Positions 20,263-33,000 of a stretch of DNA of 64,000 nucleotides are shown one piece after another. Each line of letters starts with the position of its first letter. The stretch's first letter is position 1. Below the pieces are notes generated by a model. The model was not told where the DNA came from. It was given only the letters and a program-made list of their open reading frames with translations, and did not search any database. Source of the DNA: Osedax fenrisi (taxonomy: Eukaryota; Annelida; Polychaeta; Sabellida; Siboglinidae). Position numbers and translations under genes: made by a program. The stretch spans positions 88,959,205 to 89,023,204 of the forward strand of contig OZ025242.1 of NCBI GenBank assembly GCA_964019155.1, read 5' to 3'.

Positions 20263-23200
20263 AATTATATAATTTAATATAATATATATATAATATAAAT
20301 ATAAATATAAATAAAATATATAATATATTTTATATAAGCTTTATCAATATCGGTAGGCATTGGTAAGTGAATATAAACATATAATCTATTGTTAACTGTA
20401 TTATACAGTTAAAATGACAGTGTATACAGTGTATACACTATGCACGTTCACCGCCCGCCTCAATTAATGGTAACATTTTGAAAACCGTTCCCAACTCGTG
20501 CAGTAACCATTATTATTATTGGTTGCAACGGACTAATTTTTTGGCTATTTTTTAAACATGTTTATGTATTAAATTACTATTATTTCGATATTGACTAATT
20601 CTGAGATTTAGACTGGCATCGGCCCCCAATATGTCATGTGACTAACCGAGAGTTCAAGTTAACAATGCGTGTAGGGATTATATAATATTATACTTACTTA
20701 CCTTACCAGGTCGAGCTTGCTCGGCAAGGTATTACTATATAAATATAGGGTATTATGATATATATGAATATATAAAACACAAATTCACAATGCTGTGAAT
20801 AATTTAAGGAGAAATATAACGCTAACAGCGAAATGTATAATTTAACTCTCGATTTAACACGTGACTTATTGATGGCCGATGTTAATATTCAGTAATTCTG
20901 ATTATGTATATTTAATACATATTAATAATATAATTAATATATAATATTATGTATATATTTCATTATGTTATACTATTATATTTTTAACCATATTTCATAT
21001 GACATGATTTTATTATAATAATCATATAATTTATATATTCAATAAATAATATTCATCCACATTTATATTTATTTCAACAGTTACTAGTATCACATTAAAG
21101 ATGTGTTAAATATATATTTTAATAATAAATACAAGAATATAATCTACTCTCGACAAGTGATAATTTAAGTTAACTTATACCATCATAGTAGCAACGATGC
21201 GATACATTTTCAGAATTAAATAATATTTTTTCTGAAATAAATTTCCGTCGGTACATCGCTAACACGCGCACCGCAGGAAGGTCATATAGAGGGCGCTCGT
21301 TTCTTCGACATCGGCGTCTACAAGCCTTCGCTACCGACCGCCGAACAGTTCACCGCCGACCTAACCAAACTGGGCGTCAACGCGTCGAGTCACGTCGTCG
21401 TCTACGACAGTAACGCCGCGTTCGGAATGTTTAGCGCCCCTCGCGCCTGGTGGCTACTTCGCCTGTACGGACACCGCCGCGTCAGTATCCTAAACGGGGG
21501 TCTGCCCGCCTGGAAGTCAGCCGACTGCGGGGAGTTGACCTCCGCGCTGCCACCTAGCGGGGGAGGGGATTTCGTAGCCGTATTCGACGGGGCCAGCGTG
21601 AAGTCTCTCGCCGACGTGGAAGCCAATGCGGTCGACGGTGAACAGTTTGTGCTGATAGACACGCGCCCCGCGGAAAGGTTTAACGGTACGTCCCCCGAAC
21701 CTAGGCCCGGTTAGTTCTATGTGCGCGTTTACGCATGCGTGAGTGTGTGTAAGGTTTGTGTCGTTGAAATATTAGAGTTATATTAGTTTATATTCGTAAC
21801 GATATTAAATACGTTCGATTAGTTTCAACAATAGTGAATATAGTCATTATAGATATATGCGATAATTTCTAATACTCTGATGTTATAAATAATTACGCAT
21901 TTATATCTCTATTTAATATTGAATACAATTATTTAAAATCAATTTTATATTTGATATCAATTCAATATATTTCGCATATGGTGTATAGAAAATAATATTT
22001 GTATTGAGATAATTTAAAGAGCAATCTAAAATTTACTATTTAATATTATGAAATATTTCAAAAAGCAAATCAAAAAAAAATTTGGCAATACTTATATAAA
22101 TATTATAGCATGTTTTTTTATGCGATTATGTTTTAATTTCAAATTTTAATTATTTTATATATTATATATTTAAACATAATATATCTGATATATTGAATGC
22201 ATAGGTACACTTAACATACTATTATACAGTCAACTCCTGATAAGTCGGACTCGCAAGGCACCGAGAAAAGCGAGCAAATATTCCTATTTTGTAAATCTAA
22301 TTTTATAATATATAGTAACTTATGTTGATTGACAATTTTAATAATTTAAAAACCTTAATATAATAAACATTTCTGACAATTTATTAAAATTCCGACTTAT
22401 CCAGTATAAAAATCGTAAAATTGACTATAATATGTGTCAGACTAATAGAAAATTCTGACTTATCCTATCCAACTTGTGCGATTAATGTAGCATGAACTAG
22501 ATACAAATCAAACCAAATCAACTAAATGTGTCTGACTTATCGAGAAGTCCGACTTATCCATAGCCCGACTTACAGAGAGTTGACTATATATATATATAGT
22601 AGATATACATTGTATATATATTATGTATTACATACTGACAAGTACATATGATATATATTTGATCGTCTCCCCATTAATCATATTAATATTAAAGTTCATA
22701 TTATTAAAATTAATATTTAAATGATTGCCATATTGATTTAATGTATGCCAATAAATAAATAATATAGCAAGATAAATAAGAGCAGGATACTTGATATTCT
22801 ATGTTTTGTGTAGCATGTCACCCACACGAGTGGGGTGATTTTTAAAAGTTACCTTATAAAGTAAACTAAATGTTATTCACATGTATATAATTAGGTATTA
22901 TACCTTAGAAGTTGTACTAATTTGTTGTACTACTTTTTTTTGGATACTTCAAATAAGAGGTTTTTTCAATTTGTATATTAAGTATTTCATATCCTTAGTT
23001 TATTATTGTCGTAATATATATGTGTATATTATCGGGCGACAGCATAGAAAAGATATTGATCTTTATCCGAAGCCCTTTAGAGGAAATAACAATATAATTA
23101 ATTTATATACTTCATACGAAAAAAATTTACAACTTTCTTCTAATAAATATTTATTATTATTATTATTATTATATATCGATTGTATTGTGAAATAAAAATT

Positions 23201-26200
23201 GTTAATTATAAAATTATTTTTTTATTAACAAAATTATAATATTAATTATTATATTTATGATATTTCACTAGTCGAGAGAACACTATATTTATATTGTAGC
23301 TATAGTAGAATAAATATTAAAATCAGTGAATGCGCGTTTCATTCGCAGACATAAAGCCGGGTCACATCCTGAACTCTCGAAACATTCCGTTCACTCTCTG
23401 CATCGACGACGAAACCAAGAAGATGAAAAGCGCCGCTGAGTTGAAGAAACTGTTCGACGGCGTCGACATTGATTTCAGCACTCCGGTGGTGTCCACCTGT
23501 GGATCAGGTTAGGTACTAGTACGTGTTCTCGTTGCTGTTGTGTGTGTTACAGATATATAATTAGGTAGATAGGACACATTTGTCAATACCGCCTATGTGC
23601 TTTAACTAAACATCTAGTCAGCCATCTTATGAGTAGGGAACACGCGAAAAATAGCGATATATAAATATTATGTAATGTACTATTATATTATTATAATATA
23701 TATATATGATTATATGTAGGTTTATGAATTTATTTCATCTATTTCTGTTTTGTACTATTTTATATCGTTAGTCTTAGTTTTATGTTTTTTTATTAATTTG
23801 TTTTCATATTTATTGATATCATATTTATTAAATTAACTAGATTAATAATATTTATTAAATTAACTAGATTAATAATATTTATTAAATTAACTATATTAAT
23901 TAGTATTAAATTAAATGTTAAATATATTAAATGTATTGAATGTATTAAAAGTATATTAAGTATTAAATTAACAATGTTATAACGAGTTCAAATACTGTAT
24001 TTAGACTAAAGGCAAGTATAAGTAAATAATCTACTTTATATAGTTCAACTACCTGAATCTATGTAAACAACTGTATTTCAATGTAGAGTATCAAGGTATG
24101 CATAAGTATCGTACATAGCCCCATACGAATAGGTAGACCTCCATTAGAGATCAAGTTTGTTCACCACTGTGAATGACAATCCCCCATGTGTTTACAGTGG
24201 TTCATCGTATTGTCATTACAAACTATAATTCACTTACTATAATGACTCGCAATTTCTATTAATGATATATCTATTAAAATAAATCGAATGAATAAATAGA
24301 TTATACAACTAAGTACGTGTACCTATCGTATAATATTGTAAAATAATTATACCAAACCTAGTAAAAATGAAGTTATATAATATTTATTTTTAATATTTTA
24401 AAATATATTTTCATGTACTAACTACACTTTATAATGATTAATTTTTCTACATAAAATCAAGCACTGGGCAGCATTTCGCTATCTTTGCAATGGTAACTTT
24501 TTTACTCCGACATAGATGCTTTACAGTGGTATATTTAAATATATTTCAATAATATTTTAAAGATAGACATATTAAGAAAGAGATATTTTTATTTATTTCT
24601 AAAATAATTACGTTCATTGTATATTTCTAAATAAATATTTTATTTAAATTATGAATTATTATAATTCCAATTAGACCTATATTAATGTAATCAGATATAT
24701 AAACCACTATTTAAATATTTCGCATATCATTTAACAAATTATAAGTATATCACTACGTTATGCTAGAATAGATATATGTAATTCAATGAATTCCCAATGT
24801 AACAAGTTGTTACTATCAGCAATAGATGCCGATTGTTTAAATGGTGATATAAATTATATTGCTGATTTATATAAATAGTAGCACTACCCAATTCTAATGT
24901 ATCATGTGTAAAACTCTAGTGTTTATAATGTATGATGAATGAGATTATATACAAAGTATAATCAAGGATTTTATGAAGCAAAGATATATCACCTGTATCT
25001 ATTTACATGAAATAAATACAAATGCACACCGATTAGTATGAAATATAGGTGACGATACAGTATGAAGCAAAGATTTTTGTTACTTTTAATATTAAATTAT
25101 CTACCAATTATGTTTGCAAATTTCATTATACTTTTTATTGCATTCAAAATATAGTTTGTATAGAAATTTATTATATTTATAAGTATTGAAACTTATTTTG
25201 CGTTGAATAACGCAAAGTAAGACTTATACTATAGAATGTAATACTCTCTCCAATGATACCTAATGTGCTACAATAGCTCCAATATGAACAATATAATTTA
25301 TATATATATATATAATATTATATAATGTATATACTTCTATTTAGTATTTAATATATAGGTAATTATATAAATATATTTAATTGGTATTTAATATATTATA
25401 ATTATCAACTATTAGCAAGGACAAGTGATATATAGTGAAACTTTTATTTTCCGCTTGAGTGATTTTATCATATTATATAATGGTCCAGGAATACAATTTA
25501 TAATTCAAATTTGATATAAAAATCAATGCAAAAACTCATTTTTAAATCAATTTAAATATGAACATATTTAATTCATAATATAATTTAATACATATTATAT
25601 TATTCAAAATGTCGATATTCATAATGTAAAAAAACATCTTTCATTTCTAACCTAATTTATAAATAAATTCATATTTTTAATATAATATTTATATAAAAAT
25701 ACAATTTAAAATTATGAATGCATTTTTATTTGACAGATAAATAAATATCTCTGATATTTTTGATTCAATCATTGAAATATAATTAAATATACCACTGAAA
25801 AGTATATAGTGCGGAGTACAAAAAGTAACCATTGCAGAGATAGCGGGATGATGTCCTGTCCTCGCTATTATGATAATAATACGTAATGTAATGATTAGCT
25901 TAAATTCATAAAATATAATCATTATAATAATATTTAATAATTGCCTAACAATTAACATTATAATAGCAATTAATGCAGGGCCAATTTAATATACTGTATA
26001 CTTAAGTAGTACTTAAATAGTTTATCGCACCATTTTATATATTCTCATACTATTTATTAAATGTTAATATAAATAATGTCAAAAGCGAATTATCGAAGTA
26101 TAGAAAATGTTAAATATATGTATAATTTTGAATTGAATATATAACTATTTATCTATCACATTCCTCGAATATGGCCGTATATTTTAAGAAAAATAGTTAT

Positions 26201-26905
26201 TATTATAAAATAATGTTATTTTAAAAATAAACACTATATATTAATTCGTATTGTATTCAAAAAGTACATACAATTTGTCATTTATAATTGTGATATATTT
26301 TCAAACTTGCGTGTAAACAAATATAATCTAAAATAATTAGAATATTTAGTTTGTAATACAGATGGCGTAATTTTTAATTAATTTCGCAAATTAATAAGAG
26401 TGACTTATCTTTGCTTTGAAATTTACTTACGATACAATCAAGTAACCGTTATGCTTTAATTAATATAATAATTTGATAATTATATATCGACCAGGAACCC
26501 TATAGGTGAATTAATGCTTGCCTTGAACTGACTGTAATCCTTAATCCCGTATCCTTAATCCCTATATCTCAGAATCCATTACATTACTATTCATTTTGCA
26601 TCAGTGTAAACATGACCATTAATCAAACATTATTATATAATATCTATAAAATATTTTATTGTACTGAACTTGTCATAATGTAAGGGTATCGTTTCGATGT
26701 TTCAGTGTTACTTCTACGAGCTTTACCCACTTATAATAATAATCTGATATATAATACAATAATAATAATGATGACATCATCGACAGGTGTTTCCGGTTGC
26801 TTCATCGTGTTGGCTGCCCACCTGAATGGGCATAAAATAGGCCTATACGAAGGAGCCTGGGTGGAGTTCTTCGTCAAGGGACAGGATAAGTTTAAAGTTT
26901 TCTAA
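19723..26905 (+). CDS. MPST: 3-mercaptopyruvate sulfurtransferase / rhodanese (four-exon gene)
   Basis: Exons 19723-19947, 21277-21709, 23349-23507 and 26787-26905 join in phase to 311 codons, close to the ~297 of human MPST. The N-terminus (MLFRSILLIQ, basic and hydrophobic, few acids) looks like a mitochondrial presequence. Domain 1 (about 37-165) has EGHIEGARFFDI and HVVVYDS. Domain 2 (about 185-305) carries DTRPAERFNGT, EPRP and the active loop STCGSGV with Cys270. CGSG rather than CRKG points to mercaptopyruvate sulfurtransferase, which makes a persulfide and pyruvate, rather than thiosulfate rhodanese. Odd: the usual HIPGAxNIPF is HILNSRNIPF. Exons are much GC-richer than introns. ATG at 19723 was chosen because it starts the presequence. 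Introns hold a MITE, a LINE tail and a pogo element. Confidence 0.92.
20108..20502. mobile_element. TIR element in MPST intron 1
   Basis: Inverted arms of about 85 bp start TGCACGAGTTGGGAACGG and continue TTTTCAAAATGTTA. They surround a long (TA)n core at 20189-20256. No ORF. A non-autonomous MITE of unresolved superfamily; the target duplication is not obvious. Confidence 0.7.
20691..20724 (-). mobile_element. Tiny 3' end of the RTE-like LINE
   Basis: On the minus strand GCCGAGCAAGCTCGACCTGG is followed by TAAGGTAAGTAAGTA. It is the last ~20 bases plus tail of the LINE at 50295-53661 and of the fragment at 16446-16960. It is an extremely 5'-truncated insertion. The shared CGAGC-AA-GCTCG hairpin may be the recognition site for the element's own reverse transcriptase. 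Confidence 0.7.
21277..21709 (+). CDS. MPST: MPST-like exon 2
   Basis: Acceptor ACCGCAG before 21277. The exon carries most of rhodanese domain 1 and the first strand of domain 2 (LIDTRPAERF then NGTSPEPRP). It ends one base into a codon at donor GTTAGT (21710). A GTACGT at 21686 is an alternative donor, but it would drop the conserved EPRP stretch. GC-rich, with many CpG. Confidence 0.88.
21715..22224. other. MPST intron 2, left part
   Basis: AT-rich intron sequence with no exon or repeat recognised before the pogo element. Confidence 0.4.
22225..22588. mobile_element. Pogo/Tigger-type MITE in MPST intron 2
   Basis: The ends TA-CAGTCAACTCCTGATAAG and CAGAGAGTTGACTA-TA and internal TCCGACTTATC motifs match the element at 3948-4407. 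This copy is shorter, and its right end has one changed base (CTA for CTG). Non-autonomous. Confidence 0.8.
22589..23348. other. MPST intron 2, right part
   Basis: AT-rich. A 104-codon open frame at 22881-23195 has low-complexity composition and no splice support, so it is not called. Nothing else recognised. Confidence 0.4.
23349..23507 (+). CDS. MPST: MPST-like exon 3
   Basis: Acceptor CATTCGCAG before 23349. It completes an Asp codon and then encodes IKPGHILNSRNIPF up to STCGS, including the catalytic Cys (residue 270, codon at about 23498-23500). It ends one base into the following Gly codon at donor GTTAGG. Confidence 0.88.
23508..24468. other. MPST intron 3, left part
   Basis: AT-rich. 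There is a short tandem repeat of ATTAAATTAACTAGATTAAT-type units (about 23827-23905, three units). The stretch at 24000-24120 is shared with 41425-41470, a dispersed repeat later split by the TIR element that follows. No exon seen. Confidence 0.45.
24469..25862. mobile_element. TIR/foldback element in MPST intron 3
   Basis: The left arm (24469-24600) and right arm (25735-25862) are inverted copies. The best blocks are CGCTATCT.TGCAATGG, ACTCCG and CAGTGGTATATTTAA. The arms are at least 120 bp at moderate identity. The interior is AT-rich without an ORF. It is a non-autonomous element of unknown superfamily. Confidence 0.6.
25863..26786. other. MPST intron 3, right part
   Basis: AT-rich. The TATATCGAC and CCCTATAGGT stretch at about 26484-26510 is shared with 41680-41710. 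AATAAA on the minus strand at about 26655-26660 could serve the convergent DUF4515 gene. Confidence 0.4.
26787..26905 (+). CDS. MPST: MPST-like exon 4 (terminal)
   Basis: Acceptor ATCGACAG before 26787. Encodes VSGCFIVLAAHLNGHKIG then LYEGAWVEFF and the C-terminus DKFKVF-stop at 26903-26905. The YEGAWVEFF strand matches the YDGSWVEW of the family. The stop is 15 bp from the stop of the gene on the other strand. Confidence 0.9.
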
Positions 26906-26920
26906 GCGGAGGAGACAGGG

Positions 26921-27034
26921 CTACTCCTTGGACGCTTGACCTTGTTCGATGACCTTCATCTTGCGTAACGGCAGCAGACTGTCGTCGTCGATGACGACGG
27001 GGTCGAGCTTCTCTTTATCCATGGATTTCATAAC
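26921..27034 (-). CDS. DUF4515 gene exon 9 (terminal)
   Basis: Minus-strand acceptor TTGCATAG before 27034. Encodes VMKSMDKEKLDPVV then IDDDSLLPLRKMKV and ends QASKE-stop (TAG at 26923-26921). The phase fits exon 8. It is the least certain join because no family motif lies here, but its base composition and frame are exon-like. Confidence 0.7.
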   Translation of the reverse strand, partial: VMKSMDKEKLDPVVIDDDSLLPLRKMKVIEQGQASKE

Positions 27035-30000
27035 CTATGCAATCGTGGCGATTATTATTACCATTACTATGACACTCGTAATTGTGTACTTATCATTAAT
27101 CAATGAAATACATTATTAATTCATTCACTTATGAATTACGATTATATAGTAGCGATTTAATATTTTATTAATTATAACTCATTAAATATTTTAGAATAAA
27201 TTATTATAATTACATATATTAGATTAATTAAATATACATTTTAGTCTTCATTGCTATAAACATATGTTGAGAACATACTGTATAATTGTCAACATATCTT
27301 GAGGAGTATCAGATTTATCACAATTTAAGCATTTTAAATGTTTCTATAGCAACAATTATATTTAATGAATTTGTTATGAGAAAAATGGCTCTAAAGTATA
27401 TATTAAATTGATTGTATATTTTGCTATTCTGGTGTATTTATTAATGTATTATGTTGCTGATAAAATGAAATATTGTGATATGATTAAAATGTATTAAATA
27501 AAACACAATCAACGTATATATTGATATAATTAATACAATTTAACTAAATAAAAGTTATTAAACTAAAATGTTGGTTAATATACTGTATACTCTATGATAT
27601 ATATATATATATCAGCTGATGTTTTGGTAATGGGTGATGTACATCTAGTAAAGAAAACATTCTTCGTTTATCTAATTGTAGAGCATAATCGTAGACACAT
27701 TTGTTCAGATAAATATAGTAAATGTATAAAAGAATGCTAGTACTCGATGCATATTTAATTATTGATCGTATATATATATAGTTCATATACTCGTCCAGTT
27801 TCGACTCGTAAATTCTTAGTATATAAACATTTATAAATTATAAACAAGATAAATATATATACACAAGTATATTTTATAAAGATTTTCCGAATGTATACGC
27901 TTAGCCGTTTAATGTATTTAGGTATTATTTGTATTTAGGTACTATTTGGTACTCTCGTAAAGTATATCATTATACTATTTATAATGATCGGATTTAGATA
28001 GTTTTTCTTAAATCTTTATTGAATATTTTATTAAATACTTTATTACGCATTTAAATTAATACATCATTAAATAGCTTATTAATTACTTCGTTAAATTATA
28101 TATTAAAAATCTTATTTAATACTTTATTAATCCTTATTATTTACCTTATGAAATACATAATTAAATACTCGTATTAAGTAACTTAGTAAATACTTTATTA
28201 AATATAATATCTATTACTTTATTAAATAGCATATCTATTACTTTATTAAATACCTTATATTGGCGTGTAGTTCGTAAAGTTTTCAAGTCTTTGGCATATT
28301 TTTGTTCAAGTTTCAGACTGTTCTTCTGTTCCTATTGGTTGTTACTCTGAATCACTGATACATAGTGATTAGGGGCAGGATTGAAGTATTGCTACACACG
28401 TAAGCATAGATTAAAGATGGTACACAGATAGTTATATTAACATTTAAACTCAAATAAATAACTTAAATATACTATTATTATTATTATAATAAGATTTAAT
28501 AAGAGATAAGCAATATTTGTACATTTAAAAGTTTGTATATAATTACCTAAACATACATTAATATCAAATAATACGATACTATGGGATTATAAAATTAGTA
28601 ATGTGATAGTATATAATCACGTATTACTCTGGTTTGAGGCAGGAGGTTACAAACAGCCTTTTTCACCAGCGTAGGAAAATGTTAGCCATACGTTATACGA
28701 ATAACAAATTATGTAATAGCTTTAACGCTATCATTTTAGTATTTAGAGGTGTACGAAGTAGAAAACAAGTGGTGATTATTTTATTAAATGATAAGATTAA
28801 ATGTAAAATAACTTACAATAGAGTTTACTTTATGATTGATATATTTCCATAACAAAAAGTTAAGTAACCTCGTATTCTAGATAAAGATATTATATTAGTA
28901 GTTATATATATATATATATATATATATAGTAATATATTTAATAAAATATAGGTTTATAACATAAAAATTCAATAGATTCATTTCTAATTTTAATAATGTT
29001 TGAGATATAAATGACCATTAAGTTATATTTTATCTATTAAAATTTGTTTAAGATTTGTTGTCAATTTGAACAGAATAATATACCATACCATTGTAAAGAG
29101 GGTCACTAGGTTATGGCATTACAACTTGTTCATTAATTATATGTCTAGGTAATATCCTCTAAAATAATAAATGGTTACTTAAGTTACAGTAGTTTCTACA
29201 GATACTTAAGTTACAAAGAATTCTTTGTTGATTATCTTATTGAAATGTTTAATGACATTATGTGTTTAAAAAGTAACAAAGGAGTCTAATAATTATTAGC
29301 GATTTACGATAAACAAAAATAGGGAACATTTATCTAATAACGTTTCAAAAGAGAAGATGATTTGAACACAAGATTAACACAAGTTGAACACCGGATGGTA
29401 TACCGACCACAAGTTTATCTTTGTGATATTGCAGAGCTCTACTGGTGTGTATGAACTGCAGCAGGATGTGTCTAAGTCTGCGGTTCTCTGTCTTCATTCT
29501 GTGTGTGTGTTCGCTGAGGCATTGGGTGGCTTCCTGTTTAGGGGGTGGGGGCGTGTTAGCTTTGTATAGGGGGTGTGTTAGCTTTTTATAGGGGGTGGGG
29601 GCGTGTTAGATGTGTATAGGGGGCGTGTTAGCTATGCATAGTGTTATATGTCTATAAGTCTGGAATATCCTCAATGTACAAGTATAATTAATGAACCAGA
29701 TAATGGACAGACTGTTACGCAACTTGTTTTCGTATAACTAATTGGTTCGATGCGCCAAGCATGGTGGCGCGTGCGTCTCATACATGTGTCACTGTATGAT
29801 AACCGCTTAGTCACTAGGATAACCTCGGCAACGTAAGCCACCTTAACGTTTGTAGTCCGGCATTGTACGCCGTATATATATACTAATAAATATGCCCAAC
29901 ACCTTCCGTTTGTTGTTCACTTCCATAACAACATAACACATAGGGGCGGGGTATATTAGCTGTGTATATGGGGAGAGTATGTTTGCAGTGTATATGGGGG

Positions 30001-33000
30001 GGGGTTTAAACCTATACAATTGTAGCATAAAACTAGGCGTATTAGATACCAAACTTTAAAAAATATTAAATTAATAGGAAATAAATAAATCAATAACGAA
30101 CTCATTTTATTTATAGCACTGCAGACTTACACTATATTTACCGCTAGTTTGTACTATTTCTAGTATAGAAGATACTTTAAAAAAATGCAAAACAATTAGA
30201 AATTTATAAACAGTGTGTAACGTTTGCGTGGTATATTGTTTATTGTGAGGCTAAACTATGATATATAAATATATAGTCTTACCTTATAACGTCGGTTGTT
30301 TATATAATTAATAATTAGGGTTTAACTGTTTGTGATCGTAAATATTGGGTTAATGTTTATTTGTGTCTTTATCAATGATCATTATCAAAGATCATTAAAC
30401 ACAGATGGATATCGTTACATCCTCTTTTCTTTATCTGGAAAGACTATATACATATCTATAGTATTAGCCTCTTACATGGTATTTGTTTGTGTGGTTTGTG
30501 GCTTGTGTAATATGTGTATTTTGTAATAATAATAAAATAATAATACTTTTCCTGCACTGACTAATTGTACTAATAATAAAGAGTATTTAATAATAATAAC
30601 ATAATAATAAAATAATAATATAATCAATTCGTCTAACGATATAAAAATGGTTGAAACGAAAAACACAAAATCGAATTGATTACCCCAAAGTGCTTTACTT
30701 TGTTATCAGGCCACCACCTAATTTGTTTGGTAGCCATCTCTTCCTTTGTGGTCTTTGATAATCAATATTCGTCTTGATTTCATGATTATTTTTCTTACTT
30801 TCATTATCACTGCCTTCTTGTCTTATTTCTTCGTTTTCTTCTTCATTTAGTTTCTTTATGTCTTTTCTATTCCTTATGTATTCTGTATCTTTCACTTCCA
30901 CTTTGTATTTTCTGTTGTCTAATGACTCTATGCATCTTCCTTTCGTCCATGTTTTCTGATTCGGCAATTTGATCTGTATGCTGTCTTCCACTTCAATCTT
31001 GTTGTACTCTCTTATTGATCTGTCGTAGTACTCGCGTTGTTTATTTTTCTTTTCCTTCATGGTTTCTATTTCTTCGCGCCTGTTATCTCGTGGTTTAAGC
31101 TTGTTTTTGTGTATTGGTAGTAAGGTTCTAGCTTTCCTACCGAACAATTTTTCGCTTGGTGATACTTTTTCTCCTTCACTTATGGTGTTGTTCCAATCCA
31201 GTATTGACAGTTGTTCGCTTCTTTTTGCGTCTTTGCATTTCTTAAATAAACTCTTTACTATCTTTACTGCACTTTCTGCTTTACCATTACTTTTTGGGTA
31301 TAAGGGACTTGAGTGTATGATTTCGATGTCTAATTCTCTGGCAAACTTCTCATATTCGCTTCTAAATTGTGGTCCATTGTCCGATACTATTTTCTGCGGG
31401 ATACCATGTATTGCGAATAGGTTCATTAATTGTTGATTTGTTTCAGTTGTTGATGTTTTCTTTAGTCTTGCTACCGATATGTAGCTAGAATAATAATCGA
31501 TCACAACTAATAGTTGCCGTCCATCGACCTCACATAAATCTATTCCCAATTTTTCCCATGGTGTTTCTCCTATTTCATGTTGTATCATTGGTTGGTTTCC
31601 TTTGTTGTTAATTGCGAATTTTCTGCAAGTTTCGCACCTTTTTACGGTGTTGTACATCTCCTTGCTCATACCCGGCCAGTACATGACTTCACGTATTCTT
31701 CTAAGGCATGCTCCAATTCCGCCATGATATGCATGTGCTACATTTAACATTTCATTACGTAGTCGAAGTGGTACTATTAATTTGTCTTCTTTGAATATGA
31801 GATTATCGTTTGAGGTGATGATTGATCTGATTGAGTAGTAGTCTTTTGCTTCTTCTGGTGTCATATTTAATTTTGGCCATCCATTTCTGCATAGTTCCTT
31901 GATTGTGTGGCTGGTGTTGTCATTTATCGTTGCTTCTTGAATTCTCTTTAATCTATCTGGAGATATTGCTAGCGTTGATAAATCTATCTCTTCTTCGATC
32001 GTGTTGATATCCGCGTTATCTTCTGGAGCTCTACTTAATGTGTCGGCGATGTACATTGTTTTCCCTGGCGTGTATTTTACCTTTATGTCGTATCTTTGTA
32101 ATGACATCATCATGCGTTGTAATCTTGTCGTTATCTCGTTGATTGGTTTTGTCGTTAATACTTCTAATGGTTTATGGTCAGATTGTATGTTAATATTTGG
32201 TTTCCCATAGATGTAGAAATCGAATTTGCTGCATGCAAATAGTACTGCTAATAATTCTTTTTCTATTATTGCGTATCTTTGTTGTGTTTCGTTCAGTGCT
32301 TTTGAAGCGTATGCTATGGGTTGTCCTTCTTGCATTAGTGTTGCTCCTAAACCATATTGTGATGCATCGCATTGAATAGTTACTTCTTTGTTGACATCGT
32401 AATACTTCAGTGTGTCTGACGCTGCTACAATTTTCTTCAGTTCTTTGAATTCTTCATCTTCTGATTTTCCCCAATTCCACTTTGTAGATTTTTTTGTCAG
32501 TAATCTCATTCTGTTGGTTTTATTGGCTAATCTTGGTAAGAATTTCTCCAAATATTGAATCATCCCTAAGATTCTTCTCACCCCGGATTTGTCTTCTGGT
32601 GTGGGCATATTTTCTATTGCCGAAATTTTTCCTTCACCTGGTTTCAACCCCCTAGATGTGGTTGTATGCCCAATATATTGTACTTCTTTCTTTTTCCATC
32701 TTATTTTGTTTCTGTTCAGCTTTATGTTGTTTTTCTTGCACGTTTCTAAAAACTGTATTACATTGTTGTCGTGATTTTCTGAAGCTTCTTCTTCTGTGTC
32801 TCCATATCCTATTATTAGAAAATCATCCGCTATCACCTCCACTCCCTTCAGTCCTTCTACCATTTCGGTCATCCGTCTTTGAAAGACTTCCGGTGCTGAA
32901 CATATACCAAACGGTAATCTTTTCCACATATATCTTCCCCATGGTGTATTGAATGTCGTTAGTTCTTGTGATTTTCTGTCGAGTTCTATATGCCAGAATC

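Noticed and set aside
21402..21662. 86-codon frame on the minus strand
   Set aside because: Antisense shadow of the GC-rich MPST-like exon 2.
21686..21691. GTACGT as the donor of MPST exon 2
   Set aside because: A better consensus, but it would remove the conserved EPRP stretch. Using GTTAGT at 21710 retains it and still joins exon 3 in phase.
22881..23195. 104-codon frame in MPST intron 2
   Set aside because: Low-complexity hydrophobic and Ile/Tyr-rich, no splice support and no family resemblance.
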